From Microbacterium sp. UFMG61 (lineage in GTDB: Bacteria > Actinomycetota > Actinomycetes > Actinomycetales > Microbacteriaceae), in the NCBI RefSeq assembly GCF_015354505.1, contig NZ_JACAFP010000007.1, positions 161,317-225,316 on the forward strand: 64,000 bases of DNA, in the 5' to 3' direction. Under the pieces are notes generated by a model that was not told the DNA's origin, did no database searches, and worked only from the letters and a program-made list of their open reading frames with translations. The translations under genes were made by a program, and so were the position numbers. The stretch's first letter is position 1, and each line of letters opens with the position of its first letter. Of the stretch, positions 9,474-18,543 are shown piece by piece.

Positions 9474-10046
9474 GTGCCCACCGATCTGCTCACCGGCCCC
9501 TGGGCCCTCGTCGTCATGAGCCTCCTGGTCCTCGGTGACGCGTTCCTCGTCGTCGTGCCGGGCGAGATCGCCGTGACCGCACTCGGTGCTGTGGCGTCGA
9601 ACGTCGGATCGCCGCCCCTCTGGGCTGTGATCACCTGCGCGGGTACAGCAGCCGCCGCCGGTGATGCCGCCTGCTATCTCATCGGGCGCACGGTCGGAAC
9701 GGCACGCTGGCGATGGATGCGGGCTCCGCGTGTGCGCCAGGCGCTCGAATGGGCCCGACGTCGACTCGACGGCGGCACCGCCGTGGTTCTGTTCACGGCC
9801 CGCTTCGTGCCGTTCGCACGCCTGGCCATCAACCTCGTCGCCGGCGCCTCCCGTATCCATGCGGGCCGCTATCTGTGCCTGGTGACGGTGGCGGCATTCG
9901 GATGGGCGGTGTACCAGGCGTCCGTGGGTGCGATCGTCGCGACTCTCGTCCCCGGTGGCCCGGTCGTGGCGGTGGTGGTGTCTGTGGTGATCGCACTCGC
10001 CCTCGGGGCGGTGATCGATCTCATCTCGCGTCGGGTGCGGAGGTGA
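9474..10046 (+). CDS. DedA family membrane protein
   Basis: This protein of about 190 residues has the DedA/VTT pattern: hydrophobic helices near residues 10-30 and 45-65, then ARFVPFARLAINLVAG (the conserved F-x-R-x-x-P region and amphipathic re-entrant part), and two C-terminal helices. Family members are inner-membrane proteins involved in undecaprenyl-phosphate or phospholipid flipping and membrane homeostasis. I chose the GTG at 9474 because the upstream in-frame sequence is polar and lies in the promoter region, and CACTCT sits exactly 6 nt before this GTG. Confidence 0.85.
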   Translation: MPTDLLTGPWALVVMSLLVLGDAFLVVVPGEIAVTALGAVASNVGSPPLWAVITCAGTAAAAGDAACYLIGRTVGTARWRWMRAPRVRQALEWARRRLDGGTAVVLFTARFVPFARLAINLVAGASRIHAGRYLCLVTVAAFGWAVYQASVGAIVATLVPGGPVVAVVVSVVIALALGAVIDLISRRVRR

Positions 10047-10084
10047 TCCCCCACCCGTGCGAGGCGTGCCCTAGGCTGGCGAGC

Positions 10085-10261
10085 ATGAGCACCGAAGAAG
10101 GCGCCTCCTCCACCGAGGACATGAAGCGCAAGTTCAAGGAAGCGCTCGAGAAGAAGAACGCGCACCACAGGCAGGGCGAGGCCCACCTGGACGGCGACTC
10201 CGCCGTCCACGGCGCACCCGCCCCGCAGACGCGGCGCGAGTTCCGACGCAAGAGCGGTTGA
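10085..10261 (+). CDS. DUF5302 domain-containing protein
   Basis: A 58-residue, highly charged protein: an N-terminal acidic stretch, KRKFKEALEKKNAHH, then a basic C-terminus (TRREFRRKSG). This is the typical length and composition of the actinobacterial DUF5302 family, whose function is unknown. The ATG is preceded by TAGGCT with a 7-nt gap (10072-10077), so the mRNA is probably leaderless. It is followed directly by a strong stem-loop. Confidence 0.85.
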   Translation: MSTEEGASSTEDMKRKFKEALEKKNAHHRQGEAHLDGDSAVHGAPAPQTRREFRRKSG

Positions 10262-10267
10262 CCACAC

Positions 10268-10303
10268 GGATGCGGGAGCCGGCGACTGCCGACTCCCGCA
10301 TCC
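10268..10303. terminator. Bidirectional terminator
   Basis: Perfect 11-bp arms GGATGCGGGAG (10268-10278) and CTCCCGCATCC (10293-10303) flank a 14-nt loop and are followed by a T-rich TTCTTCGTT. It sits between the converging DUF5302 gene and the dicarboxylate transporter gene. Confidence 0.75.
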
Positions 10304-10324
10304 TTCTTCGTTCCGTCGCGAGGC

Positions 10325-11764
10325 TCAGTTGCGTGCGGCGCGGAGACGCGCGCGCTCCTCCTTCGCCGCCATCTCGTCGAGGGCGGAGTCCTTGAGCCCC
10401 TGCACATCGACAGCCTTCCGCTCATCGGCCATCCCGTGATCGTCGACGCCGTCGAGCTGCGACTCCTCGAAGGGCAGCGCGCCGCTCAGCACCTTCTGAA
10501 CCCGATCGCGATCGATCTGACGCGTCCACGTGCCGATCAGGAGCGTGGCGACAGCGTTGCCGGTGAAGTTGGTGAGGGCTCGCCCCTCGGACATGAACCG
10601 GTCGATGCCGACGATCACGCCGACGCCGTCGACGAGATCGGGCCGGTAGGCCTGGAGGCCGCCCGCGAGAGTCGCGAGGCCGGCGCCCGTGACACCGGCT
10701 GCTCCCTTGCTGGCGATGATCATGAACACCAGCAGCCCGATCTGCTCGCCGATCGACATCGGCTGCCCCATTCCGGTGGCGATGAAGAGAGACGCCATCG
10801 TCAGGTAGATCGCGGTGCCGTCGAGGTTGAACGAGTACCCGGTCGGCACCGTGATGCCGACGACCGGCTTCGAGACGCCGATGTGCTCCATCTTGGCGAT
10901 GAGACGCGGAAGCGCGGACTCCGATGACGAGGTGCCGACGATGAGCAGGTATTCGCGGGCCAGGTACTTCACGAGGCTGAAGATGTTGACCCGTGTCACG
11001 GCATAGAGCAGCACGCCGAGCACGACCACGATGAACAGGAAGCAGGTGATGTAGAACGCGATCATGAGCACGCCGAGGCTCCAGATGGCTGCGACACCCG
11101 TTTTGCCCACGACGGCGGCGATCGCTCCGAAGGCGCCGAGCGGGGCGAGCCACAGGATCATGCCGAGGATGCGGAACACCAGCTTCTGCAGGTTCTTGAC
11201 CGCCTCCATGATCGGCGCCCCCTTGTCGCCGAGTCCCTGCAGTGCGAAGCCCACGAGCAGGGCGATGAACAGCACCTGCAGGACGCTCTCACCCGTGAAG
11301 GCCGAGAAGAAGGTCGTCGGGATGATCCCGAGGATGAACTCCGTGGTCGTCTTCGCCTCGGTCTCGGTCGCGTCGTAGTCGGCGTTCGCCATGTCGAGAC
11401 CTGCACCCGGGTGGATGATGTTGCCGACGACCAGTCCGATAGCGAGAGCGAAGGTGGACATGACCATGAAGTAGAGCAGCGCCAGGCCGCCGATCTTGCC
11501 GACGGTCGCCGCTTTCGCGATCGACCCGACGCCGACGACGATCGTGCAGAAGATGATCGGCGCGATCATCATCTTGATCAGCGACACGAAGCCCTTGCCG
11601 ATCGGCTCGAGGCTCTGCCCGACCTCGGGCCAGATGAGTCCGACCGCCGCTCCGAGCACCACGGCGATGATCACCGACACGTACAGCCAGGTGTGCCTGT
11701 CCCAGGCCTGCTTGCCCCGCCGCCAGTGGAATCCGGGAAGCGAGAACCCTGTCGTGATGGCCAT
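10325..11764 (-). CDS. dctA: Dicarboxylate/amino acid:cation symporter (DctA-like)
   Basis: This 479-residue membrane transporter belongs to the DAACS family, which takes up C4-dicarboxylates or acidic amino acids with Na+ or H+. Diagnostic parts are the serine-rich re-entrant loop GTSSSESALPRLIAKMEHIG, then the NLDGTAIYLTM motif, and NFTGNAVATL near the end. The C-terminus is charged and cytoplasmic. The ATG at 11764 is chosen because AAGGAGGAAAAC lies immediately before it; the upstream in-frame extension is polar. The divergent sensor kinase and response regulator at 11926-13901 are of the dicarboxylate/citrate-sensing type, which supports a C4-dicarboxylate substrate. Confidence 0.9.
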   Translation of the reverse strand: MAITTGFSLPGFHWRRGKQAWDRHTWLYVSVIIAVVLGAAVGLIWPEVGQSLEPIGKGFVSLIKMMIAPIIFCTIVVGVGSIAKAATVGKIGGLALLYFMVMSTFALAIGLVVGNIIHPGAGLDMANADYDATETEAKTTTEFILGIIPTTFFSAFTGESVLQVLFIALLVGFALQGLGDKGAPIMEAVKNLQKLVFRILGMILWLAPLGAFGAIAAVVGKTGVAAIWSLGVLMIAFYITCFLFIVVVLGVLLYAVTRVNIFSLVKYLAREYLLIVGTSSSESALPRLIAKMEHIGVSKPVVGITVPTGYSFNLDGTAIYLTMASLFIATGMGQPMSIGEQIGLLVFMIIASKGAAGVTGAGLATLAGGLQAYRPDLVDGVGVIVGIDRFMSEGRALTNFTGNAVATLLIGTWTRQIDRDRVQKVLSGALPFEESQLDGVDDHGMADERKAVDVQGLKDSALDEMAAKEERARLRAARN

Positions 11765-11925
11765 GTTTTCCTCCTTGATCATGAACGTCGTCGTCTCATG
11801 CCCTCGGGCGCCCTCGCCTTCGGTAAGCTCACCGTCGCGGACTTCGCACGGCGACACCATTTGTGGTCGTATTGGTCTTCACCGATATCTCGGAGTCCGC
11901 GATCACTGACGATCGGAAGGACGCG

Positions 11926-13206
11926 ATGACACACGCGCGCGCCACCCGGAGCATCGCTTCCCGGGTGTTTCTGGTGCTCCTCGCCGCCGCCGTCGTGGTC
12001 GGTGCTCTGGTGGCTGTGTTCCTCGTCGTGGATGCGCAACGCGCGACCCATGCGGAGGCGGAGCGAGTCACCGCCGCCACCGCCGTGACCCTCGCCTCTT
12101 CCCCACTCGTCATCGATGCGCTCGAGGCGGGACGGCCGGAAGAGGCGACCCGCGTGCTCGAGCCGTATGCGCTCGACGTGATCGCGGCTGCCGGTCTGGA
12201 CTTCGTGACCATCATGACTCCCGACGGCATTCGTCTCACGCACCCCGACCTCGACCAGATCGGCGGAGACTACCTCGGCACGATCCCGGACTCGCCGCGT
12301 ACCCTGACCGAGGTCTTCACCGGTACCCTCGGCCCGTCGGTACGGACCATCGTTCCGGTGGTCGCATCTGACGGCGAGCTGCTCGGCTGGGTGTCGTCGG
12401 GCGTGACGATCGAGTCCATCTCCGAGACCCTCATGCGTCGTCTCCCGCTGTCGATCGGCATCACGGTCGGGCTCGTCGCCCTCGGTGCCCTCGGAGCGTG
12501 GGTCGCACGCCGGTTCACCCGGGGCATCGCCGGCGATCTGCCACCGGGCCAGGTGCGGGATGCCGTGTCGTCGTACGAATCGCTGCGCACACTCGGAGAT
12601 GCGCTGCGCGCCCAGACGCACGAGCACGGGAATCGCATGCACACGGCAGTCGCGCTCCTGGAGCTGGGTCGCAGCGACGAGGCGATCGAGATCCTGACCG
12701 AGACCTCACGACAGAGCCAGTCGCTCGTCGACCAGGTGACTGCTCGACAGGCGGGCGACCCTGCGGTCGGTGCGCTGCTGCTCGGCAAGGCGTCACAGGC
12801 GAAGGAGCGCGGGATCGACTGGCGGGTCAGTATCGACCCCGACACTCCAGCGTCGCCGCTCTCGGCGGTCGACAGCGTCGCCGTGCTGGGGAACCTGATC
12901 GATAACGCCATGGATGCCGCGGGGGCAGGCGGCGAACGCTGGGTGCAGGTCTCGCTGAGGCCCTCGACCGAAGGCGGGATCGTGCTCCAGGTGTCGGACG
13001 GCGGCGACGGCATCCCCGCGGAGCTGCGCGAGCACGTGTTCAGCCGCGGTTTCTCGACGAAGCCCGCCGGATCCCAGGGGCGGGGGGTCGGCCTTCCCCT
13101 GGTCCGCGCGGTGGTGACCGGCGCAGGCGGCACGGTGGATCTCTCCGGCCATCCGACCACGTTCACCGTCGTCCTCCCGCCCGCGAGAGGACGGAGGACA
13201 TCGTGA
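11926..13206 (+). CDS. Sensor histidine kinase, DctB/CitA-like
   Basis: The 426-residue kinase has an N-terminal membrane helix (about residues 10-35), an extracytoplasmic sensor domain (PAS-like, residues 40-165), a second membrane helix (about 168-190), and a kinase core. The phosphoacceptor region is QTHEHGNRMHTAVALLELG, the N-box is NLIDNAMDAAG, and the G-boxes are DGGDGIP and GVGLPLVRAVV. This arrangement matches the CitA/DcuS subfamily that senses extracellular di- and tricarboxylates. I chose the ATG at 11926 because of the GGAAGG upstream and the membrane helix placement. The GTGA overlap with the next gene implies translational coupling. Confidence 0.88.
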   Translation: MTHARATRSIASRVFLVLLAAAVVVGALVAVFLVVDAQRATHAEAERVTAATAVTLASSPLVIDALEAGRPEEATRVLEPYALDVIAAAGLDFVTIMTPDGIRLTHPDLDQIGGDYLGTIPDSPRTLTEVFTGTLGPSVRTIVPVVASDGELLGWVSSGVTIESISETLMRRLPLSIGITVGLVALGALGAWVARRFTRGIAGDLPPGQVRDAVSSYESLRTLGDALRAQTHEHGNRMHTAVALLELGRSDEAIEILTETSRQSQSLVDQVTARQAGDPAVGALLLGKASQAKERGIDWRVSIDPDTPASPLSAVDSVAVLGNLIDNAMDAAGAGGERWVQVSLRPSTEGGIVLQVSDGGDGIPAELREHVFSRGFSTKPAGSQGRGVGLPLVRAVVTGAGGTVDLSGHPTTFTVVLPPARGRRTS

Positions 13207-13901
13207 TCCGCACGCTCATCGTCGACGACGACGCTCTGACCCTCGAGCTGCACCGCTCGTATCTCGAGCGACTCGACGGCTTCGTGATCGGAGGCGAGTG
13301 CACCGGAGCCCGCGCCGCACTCACTGCTCTGCTCGATCAGCCGCGCGGCGAGCCGTTCGACCTCGTCCTCCTCGACATCACGATGCCCGACGGATCGGGG
13401 ATCGATGTGTTGCGCACGCTCCGCGCCCGTGCGGCCGCGGTCGATGTGATCGCGATCACCGGCGTGCGCGACGCGGAGACCGTGCGGCAGATGGCCGCCC
13501 TGGGCGTGTACCAGTACCTCGTCAAGCCGTTCCCCTTCGCGGTCTTCCAGGAGCGGCTCACCGCGTACCGATCGCACCGGGATCACGCTCGATCGACCGC
13601 GGGCGAAGCGACACAGTCCGAGATCGATGCGCTTCTCGGACGCACGACCGGCACGATCCCGATTCCGAAGGGGCTGTCATCCGCGACGCTGCAGAGGGTG
13701 ACTGCTGAATTGCGCTCCACCGGCGCCGCGGTGTCAGCGAGCGAGGCAGCGACGCGGCTCGGGATGTCCCGTGTATCCGTGCGGCGGTACCTGGAGCACC
13801 TCACCGCATCGGGGGTCATCACCCGAAGCGCCCGGTACGGCGCACGAGGACGACCCGAGACGGAGTACCGCTGGGCACGACGCGGCGACGGAGGCGACTG
13901 A
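13203..13901 (+). CDS. Response regulator, CitB/DctR-like
   Basis: This 232-residue regulator has a receiver domain with the acidic pocket DDD (8-10), the phosphoacceptor Asp58 (LLDITMPDGSG) and the Lys in YLVKPFPF. A C-terminal winged helix-turn-helix follows (VSASEAATRLGMSRVSVRRYLEHL, then a wing with YGARGRPETEYRW), as in the CitB/DcuR/MalR group. GTG start, 4 bp overlap with the kinase gene. Its probable target is the divergent transporter gene 1.4 kb upstream; this is inference from gene arrangement. Confidence 0.9.
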   Translation: MIRTLIVDDDALTLELHRSYLERLDGFVIGGECTGARAALTALLDQPRGEPFDLVLLDITMPDGSGIDVLRTLRARAAAVDVIAITGVRDAETVRQMAALGVYQYLVKPFPFAVFQERLTAYRSHRDHARSTAGEATQSEIDALLGRTTGTIPIPKGLSSATLQRVTAELRSTGAAVSASEAATRLGMSRVSVRRYLEHLTASGVITRSARYGARGRPETEYRWARRGDGGD

Positions 13902-13971
13902 CGCCCGCGCGGCGTGCACCGTCATCGATCGTTCGAATGACCCGAGTCGTTCCCTCCGGTGCGGCTCGTCG

Positions 13972-15324
13972 TCAGCGTGGCAGCCGACCCTCGTGGATCA
14001 CGGAGTCAGGGTCGGCGGCAGCCCTGACGGTGCGCAGTCGATCGATCGCGCCCGGATCACCGCAACGCTCGAGCGTCTCGCCCGGCCCGAGGAAGGTCGG
14101 GATCGTGTGCGGAGCGATCGCGGGCGCCAGCACGTCGCGAAAGCCGCTCATGCTTGCTTCTCCCGGCTCGCTCCGGTCGCCGGGGAAGACGGGCACGAGT
14201 GCGTGAAGCAGCCAGTCGACACCCCGAAGACTCGCGAATCCCGCCCGCCTCGGGTGTTCGAGTACACCGCCCAGCATCCGGATCTCGATCCCCATGATCG
14301 ACCACTGCTCCGGCAGATCCCGAAAGCGGAAGAGGTCGTCGATAGTCGCGTCGTCGAGCGACGAGAGGGCAGCGGAGACGCCTTTGCCCGCCGTCGGTTC
14401 GAGGGGTTCGCCGCTCGCCGCGGCGACCGTCTTCGGCGATGTCGCCCCCGACTCCTCGCGGCGAACGGTACCGGCTCGCCGCACGGCTCCGATCAGATCA
14501 TCGGCGGGCCCGACCGTGGACAGCGCCTGCACGGTGACGTAGCCGCGTCCACGGATCTCCTCGGGAAGCTGCGGAGCGTCGGGCATGCGCATCGAGTTCA
14601 CGAAGACGTTCACCGATGCCGGGGCGTCTGCGGAGATGTCTCGGACAGCCCGCATCACCGCTCCCGCGTCCGAAGCGTCGAACGTGAGTTGCGTTCCCCA
14701 CACCGTCGGCGCGGGAACCAGGTCAATCTCGAGAGCGGTCACGATTCCGACGATGCCGCCTGCTCCGCGAAGCGCCCACATCACCTCGGGGTCGCTCTCG
14801 TCGTCGATCCGTTCGTGGGTTCCGTCGCCCCGCAGCACCCACGCGGCCCTGAGATTCTCGGAACCGAGTCCTGCCGTGCGGCTGAACCAGGAATGACCAC
14901 CGCCCAGGGTGTACCCCGCGACGGCGACGACCGGACTCGTACCGGCAGGAGCCACCCAGCCGGTGCCCTCGAGCGCCTCGACGACGGCTCCCCAGCGGAC
15001 CCCACTGCCGACGCGGACCACGCCGGAGCCGAGGTCGACCGACAACTCGTCGAAAGCGGACATGCGGACGATGACCGCGCCGGCCAGGTCACCGCCGGCA
15101 CCGTGCCCGGTGGGCTGCACCGCCAGCGTCACGCCCGTGTTCCGCGCGACACCGAGAAGAGCGCGCAGGTCTCGCAGGTCGGCAGGTTCGGCCACGCCCG
15201 CCGGACGCTGTTCGATCGCAAGATTCCACGGTCTGCGCGCAGAATCGAAGGAATCGTCACCGGGGAGGAGCAGAGTGCCGCGCAATGCATCCCGCGCGGA
15301 GTCGAGCACAGAGCGAAGGGCCAT
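13972..15324 (-). CDS. FAD-binding oxidoreductase (berberine-bridge/6-HDNO-like)
   Basis: The protein of about 450 residues has the PCMH-type FAD-binding domain of the FAD_binding_4 family. VQPTGHGAGGDL contains the His position used for flavin attachment in relatives. GSGVRWGAVVEALEGTGW and VAGYTLGGGHSWFSRTAGLGSENLRAAWVL complete the FAD cradle. A C-terminal substrate domain follows. The substrate is unknown. The ATG at 15324 is preferred; a GTG at 15378 with GGGAG upstream would add 18 residues. It converges on the response regulator gene and lies 81 nt after the FMN reductase gene's stop on the same strand. Confidence 0.85.
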   Translation of the reverse strand: MALRSVLDSARDALRGTLLLPGDDSFDSARRPWNLAIEQRPAGVAEPADLRDLRALLGVARNTGVTLAVQPTGHGAGGDLAGAVIVRMSAFDELSVDLGSGVVRVGSGVRWGAVVEALEGTGWVAPAGTSPVVAVAGYTLGGGHSWFSRTAGLGSENLRAAWVLRGDGTHERIDDESDPEVMWALRGAGGIVGIVTALEIDLVPAPTVWGTQLTFDASDAGAVMRAVRDISADAPASVNVFVNSMRMPDAPQLPEEIRGRGYVTVQALSTVGPADDLIGAVRRAGTVRREESGATSPKTVAAASGEPLEPTAGKGVSAALSSLDDATIDDLFRFRDLPEQWSIMGIEIRMLGGVLEHPRRAGFASLRGVDWLLHALVPVFPGDRSEPGEASMSGFRDVLAPAIAPHTIPTFLGPGETLERCGDPGAIDRLRTVRAAADPDSVIHEGRLPR

Positions 15325-15405
15325 GAGGTCACCGTACGACGCCCCTCGGACATCGTCTACGGCCTCATGGCCCTGCACCTGCTCCCGGCCGTGCCGGCGA
15401 GCCGA

Positions 15406-16050
15406 TCACTCCCCGGCGAGACCGCCGAGCATGTGGCCGAACGAGCGTCCTTCACCCAGATAGGTGGCCGGATCGTAGGGATCAGCGACAGACGCCGCCT
15501 CGCGGCGTGCGATGGCCTCGGCCAGCTCACGAGCACCCTTCTCGATGCGCTTCGCGAGCGGTGCGACGTCGTCGCCCGCCCCGCCCCAGTCGCTGGACGC
15601 CGCGAACACACCGGTCGAGACGGCCTCGGCGTGCAGATAGGCGAAGAGCGGCCGGATCGCGTAGTCGATCGCGAGCGAGTGCCGCGCCGTGCCGGCGTTC
15701 GCCCCGATCAGCACCGGCGTGCCGGTGAGCGCGTCGGGGTCGAGAACGTCGATGAACGACTTGAAGAGTCCGTTGTAGCTCGTCGAGAAGATCGGCGTCA
15801 CGGCGATCAGAGCGTCCGCCGATACGACCGTGTTGATCGCGGTCTCCAGCGCGGGCGGTGCGAAGCCCGTGAGCAGGTTGTTCGTGATGTCGTGCGCATA
15901 GTCGCGCAGCTCGATCACATCGACGCTGGCCTCGATGTCGTGACCGGCGAGAGCCTTCACGGTCTCGGCCGCGAGGCGATCTGCGAGCATCCGCGTCGAG
16001 GAGGGGTTCGAGAGCCCCGCCGAGACGACGGCGATCCGACGCGTGGCCAT
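15406..16050 (-). CDS. NADPH-dependent FMN reductase, CE1759-type partner
   Basis: This 214-residue flavodoxin-fold protein supplies reduced FMN. VVSAGLSNPSSTRMLADRL forms the phosphate-binding loop, and TPIFSTSYNGLFKSFIDVLD is the flavin-binding loop. It starts one nucleotide after the stop of the LLM monooxygenase gene (TGA-C-ATG), the arrangement of the two-component LLM/FMN-reductase duo known as CE1758/CE1759. The two very probably work together, the reductase handing FMNH2 to the monooxygenase. Confidence 0.9.
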   Translation of the reverse strand: MATRRIAVVSAGLSNPSSTRMLADRLAAETVKALAGHDIEASVDVIELRDYAHDITNNLLTGFAPPALETAINTVVSADALIAVTPIFSTSYNGLFKSFIDVLDPDALTGTPVLIGANAGTARHSLAIDYAIRPLFAYLHAEAVSTGVFAASSDWGGAGDDVAPLAKRIEKGARELAEAIARREAASVADPYDPATYLGEGRSFGHMLGGLAGE

Positions 16051-16051
16051 G

Positions 16052-17275
16052 TCAGGCCTCCTTCCGGCTGAGACCGAAGGCGGCGCCGGCCGGGGCCGGG
16101 GTGTCCTCGTAGGGAGAGTCCCCGGTCAGGTTGTCGCCCCGGTTCGCACCGGGCCGCGCCTGACGGGTGGGTCCGTCACCGAATTCGGCCTTCACTCGCG
16201 CGGCGTGAGTCGGAGCATCCGGCACGGTCGCCGGACGATCCTTCGCGAGCTCCTTGCGGAGCACCGGCACGACCTCGGATCCCAGGATGTCGAGCTGCTC
16301 GAGCACCGTCTTCAGAGGCAGGCCCGCGTGGTCGATGAGGAACAGCTGGCGCTGGTAGTCGCCGTAGTGCTCGCGCATCGCGGCGTAACGGTCGATGACC
16401 TGCTGCGGCGACCCCACCGTGAGCGGGGTCATCTCGGTGAAGTCCTCCATGCTCGGTCCGTGCCCGTAGACCGGGGCGTTGTCGAAGTACGGGCGGAACT
16501 GATCGACCGCATCCTGCGACTTCGCGGCCATGAACACCTGACCACCGAGACCGACGATCGCCTGTTCGGGCGTGCCGTGCCCGTAGTGCGCGTACCGCTG
16601 ACGGTAGAGCTCGATGAGGCGCTGGTAGTGCTCCTTCGGCCAGAAGATGTTGTTCGCGAAGAAGCCGTCTCCGTAGTACGCGGCCTGCTCGGCGATCTCG
16701 GGCGTGCGGATGGACCCGTGCCACACGAACGGCGGCACGCCGTCGAGCGGGCGAGGCGTGGAGGTGAAGCCCTGCAGCGGGGTGCGGAACTTGCCGTCCC
16801 AGTCGACGACATCCTCACGCCACAGCTTGTGCAGCAGTGCGTAGTTCTCGATCGCCAGCGGAAGCCCCTGACGGATGTCCTTGCCGAACCACGGGTACAC
16901 CGGGCCGGTGTTGCCGCGACCGAGCATGAGGTCCATACGTCCGTCTGAGACGTGCTGCAGCATCGCGTAGTCCTCGGCGATGCGGACAGGGTCATTCGTC
17001 GTGATGAGCGTCGTCGACGTAGAGACGATGAGGCGCTCCGTCTGCGCGGCGAGCGCCGCCAGGAAAGTCGTGGGGCTCGATGACCAGAACGGAGGGTTGT
17101 GGTGCTCGCCGATCGCGAAGACGTCGAGACCGACCTCTTCGCTGTGCGTGGCGATCGCCAGGGTGGCCTTGATCCGCTCCTGCTCACTCGGCGTGACACC
17201 GGTGGTGGGGTCGCGGGTGATGTCGCTGACCGACATGATGCCGAACTGCACCGGGACGCCTGCCTGCTCACTCAT
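16052..17275 (-). CDS. LLM class flavin-dependent monooxygenase, CE1758-type
   Basis: This 407-residue luciferase-like TIM barrel uses FMNH2 and O2 to oxidise an unknown substrate. Characteristic segments are VQFGIMSVSD at the N-terminus, GLDVFAIGEHHNPPFW, RLIVSTSTTLITTNDPVRIAEDYAMLQHVS, and LMLGRGNTGPVYPWFG. The ATG at 17275 has GGAGC upstream. It is translated tightly with the FMN reductase (1-nt gap). A short AT-rich dyad at 17320-17331 in the promoter region may be an operator. Confidence 0.9.
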   Translation of the reverse strand: MSEQAGVPVQFGIMSVSDITRDPTTGVTPSEQERIKATLAIATHSEEVGLDVFAIGEHHNPPFWSSSPTTFLAALAAQTERLIVSTSTTLITTNDPVRIAEDYAMLQHVSDGRMDLMLGRGNTGPVYPWFGKDIRQGLPLAIENYALLHKLWREDVVDWDGKFRTPLQGFTSTPRPLDGVPPFVWHGSIRTPEIAEQAAYYGDGFFANNIFWPKEHYQRLIELYRQRYAHYGHGTPEQAIVGLGGQVFMAAKSQDAVDQFRPYFDNAPVYGHGPSMEDFTEMTPLTVGSPQQVIDRYAAMREHYGDYQRQLFLIDHAGLPLKTVLEQLDILGSEVVPVLRKELAKDRPATVPDAPTHAARVKAEFGDGPTRQARPGANRGDNLTGDSPYEDTPAPAGAAFGLSRKEA

Positions 17276-17319
17276 GATTGCTCCGTCTTCTCCGAATCGG
17301 ATGCCCTGCACCCGCTTCT

Positions 17320-17331
17320 ATTCATTTGAAT
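17320..17331. promoter_or_regulatory. AT-rich dyad before LLM operon
   Basis: ATTCA-TT-TGAAT, with perfect 5-bp arms and a 2-nt centre, lies in the only AT-rich patch of the 110-bp divergent region, 45 bp upstream of the LLM start. A MarR- or TetR-type operator is possible, but no regulator gene is adjacent. Confidence 0.35.
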
Positions 17332-17385
17332 GTATCTGAGTCAACGCGGTCAGTCCAACTTTATTCCCGGCGGTAGCCTCGGAAC

Positions 17386-18543
17386 ATGAACAGCGCCGGC
17401 GCCGCACCGACGAGCCCTCCCACGGGCTCCACCCCGAAGCCACGTCGGCGGGTCCCGTTCTGGGACAACGCCCGGTTCGCCTGCATCGTGCTCGTGGTGC
17501 TGGGTCATGCCATTCAGCGCCTCACGTACGACTCGGACATCGCCCTGGCCGCGTACCTCGCTCTCTATGCGTTCCACATGCCCGCGTTCGCGATCATCTC
17601 CGGGTACTTCTCCAAGTCCGGATCCCCGACGCGGGTGCAGATGGCGCGGGTCATCACCGACATCCTGCTCCCCTATGTGATCTTCGAGACGCTGTGGACC
17701 CTCACGAAGTGGCTCGTCGAGGGGCAGACGGATCCCAACTTCACGAAGCCCTCCTGGACGCTGTGGTTCCTGCTCGCGCTGGGGATCTTCCGGCTGGTAC
17801 TCCCCTACCTCGCGCTGATGCGCTGGCCTCTGCTCTGGACGGTCGTCATCTCTATCGGAGTCGGCTACCTGCCGAACGTCGACAGCACATTCTCACTGTC
17901 GCGCACCCTGGGGCTCCTTCCGTTCTTCACACTGGGCTGGTGGCTCCGCGAGCACGACATCGTCGCCCGGTTCCGTCTCCTCGACCTGCGCCCCTGGTGG
18001 ATCAGGGCGATCGCGGCACTCGTGCTGGCCGTCGCGGGGTTCGCATCGTGGCGCTGGGTCGACGTGTGGGAGCAGCTCGACCTCCGCCACTGGCTCTTCT
18101 ACGAGGATGCATACGCCGATCTCGGAGGCGGACAGTGGTGGGCCGGAGGCGTCCGCATCACGTTGATGGTGCTCGCGGTGATCCTCAGTGCGGCGTTCTT
18201 CGCCCTGGTGCCACGCGGCACGTACTGGTGGACGACCTTCGGTCAGTACACGATGTACGTGTTCCTGCTGCACTCTTTCGTGCTCTATCCGTTCCGCGAA
18301 TCCGGCGCGCTGAGAGACCTCGACCCCACCTGGATCTGGCTTCCGCTCGTGACCGCACTGTCGGTGCTGCTCGCCCTCGCACTCGCGACGAAGCCGGTGC
18401 GCAGGGTCCTGCGGCCACTCGTCGAGCCGCGTCCGCGCTGGCTGTTCGTCGACCCCGCTCTCGCGAGCCGCGAGGGTCATCGCAGCGATCCGACCGGGTC
18501 CCGCCGCCCTCGCCAGGGCAACGCAGACGGCGCCGAACGGTGA
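17386..18543 (+). CDS. Acyltransferase family membrane protein
   Basis: This 385-residue protein has about ten membrane helices. The conserved acyltransferase-3 start is WDNARFACIVLVVLGHAIQRL, with the catalytic-type His in VLGHA. AFHMPAFAIISGYFSKS is the second family motif. This subgroup (fucose-4-O-acetylase-like) O-acylates sugars or membrane-linked glycans. The C-terminal tail is charged. TAGCCT lies 6 nt before the ATG (17374-17379), so the mRNA is probably leaderless. The stop overlaps the GTG start of the serine hydrolase gene (GTGA). Confidence 0.87.
   Translation: MNSAGAAPTSPPTGSTPKPRRRVPFWDNARFACIVLVVLGHAIQRLTYDSDIALAAYLALYAFHMPAFAIISGYFSKSGSPTRVQMARVITDILLPYVIFETLWTLTKWLVEGQTDPNFTKPSWTLWFLLALGIFRLVLPYLALMRWPLLWTVVISIGVGYLPNVDSTFSLSRTLGLLPFFTLGWWLREHDIVARFRLLDLRPWWIRAIAALVLAVAGFASWRWVDVWEQLDLRHWLFYEDAYADLGGGQWWAGGVRITLMVLAVILSAAFFALVPRGTYWWTTFGQYTMYVFLLHSFVLYPFRESGALRDLDPTWIWLPLVTALSVLLALALATKPVRRVLRPLVEPRPRWLFVDPALASREGHRSDPTGSRRPRQGNADGAER

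Noticed and set aside
13771..16071. 766-codon plus-strand open frame
   Set aside because: It runs antisense through the FAD oxidase and FMN reductase genes and has low-complexity basic/acidic composition without motifs.
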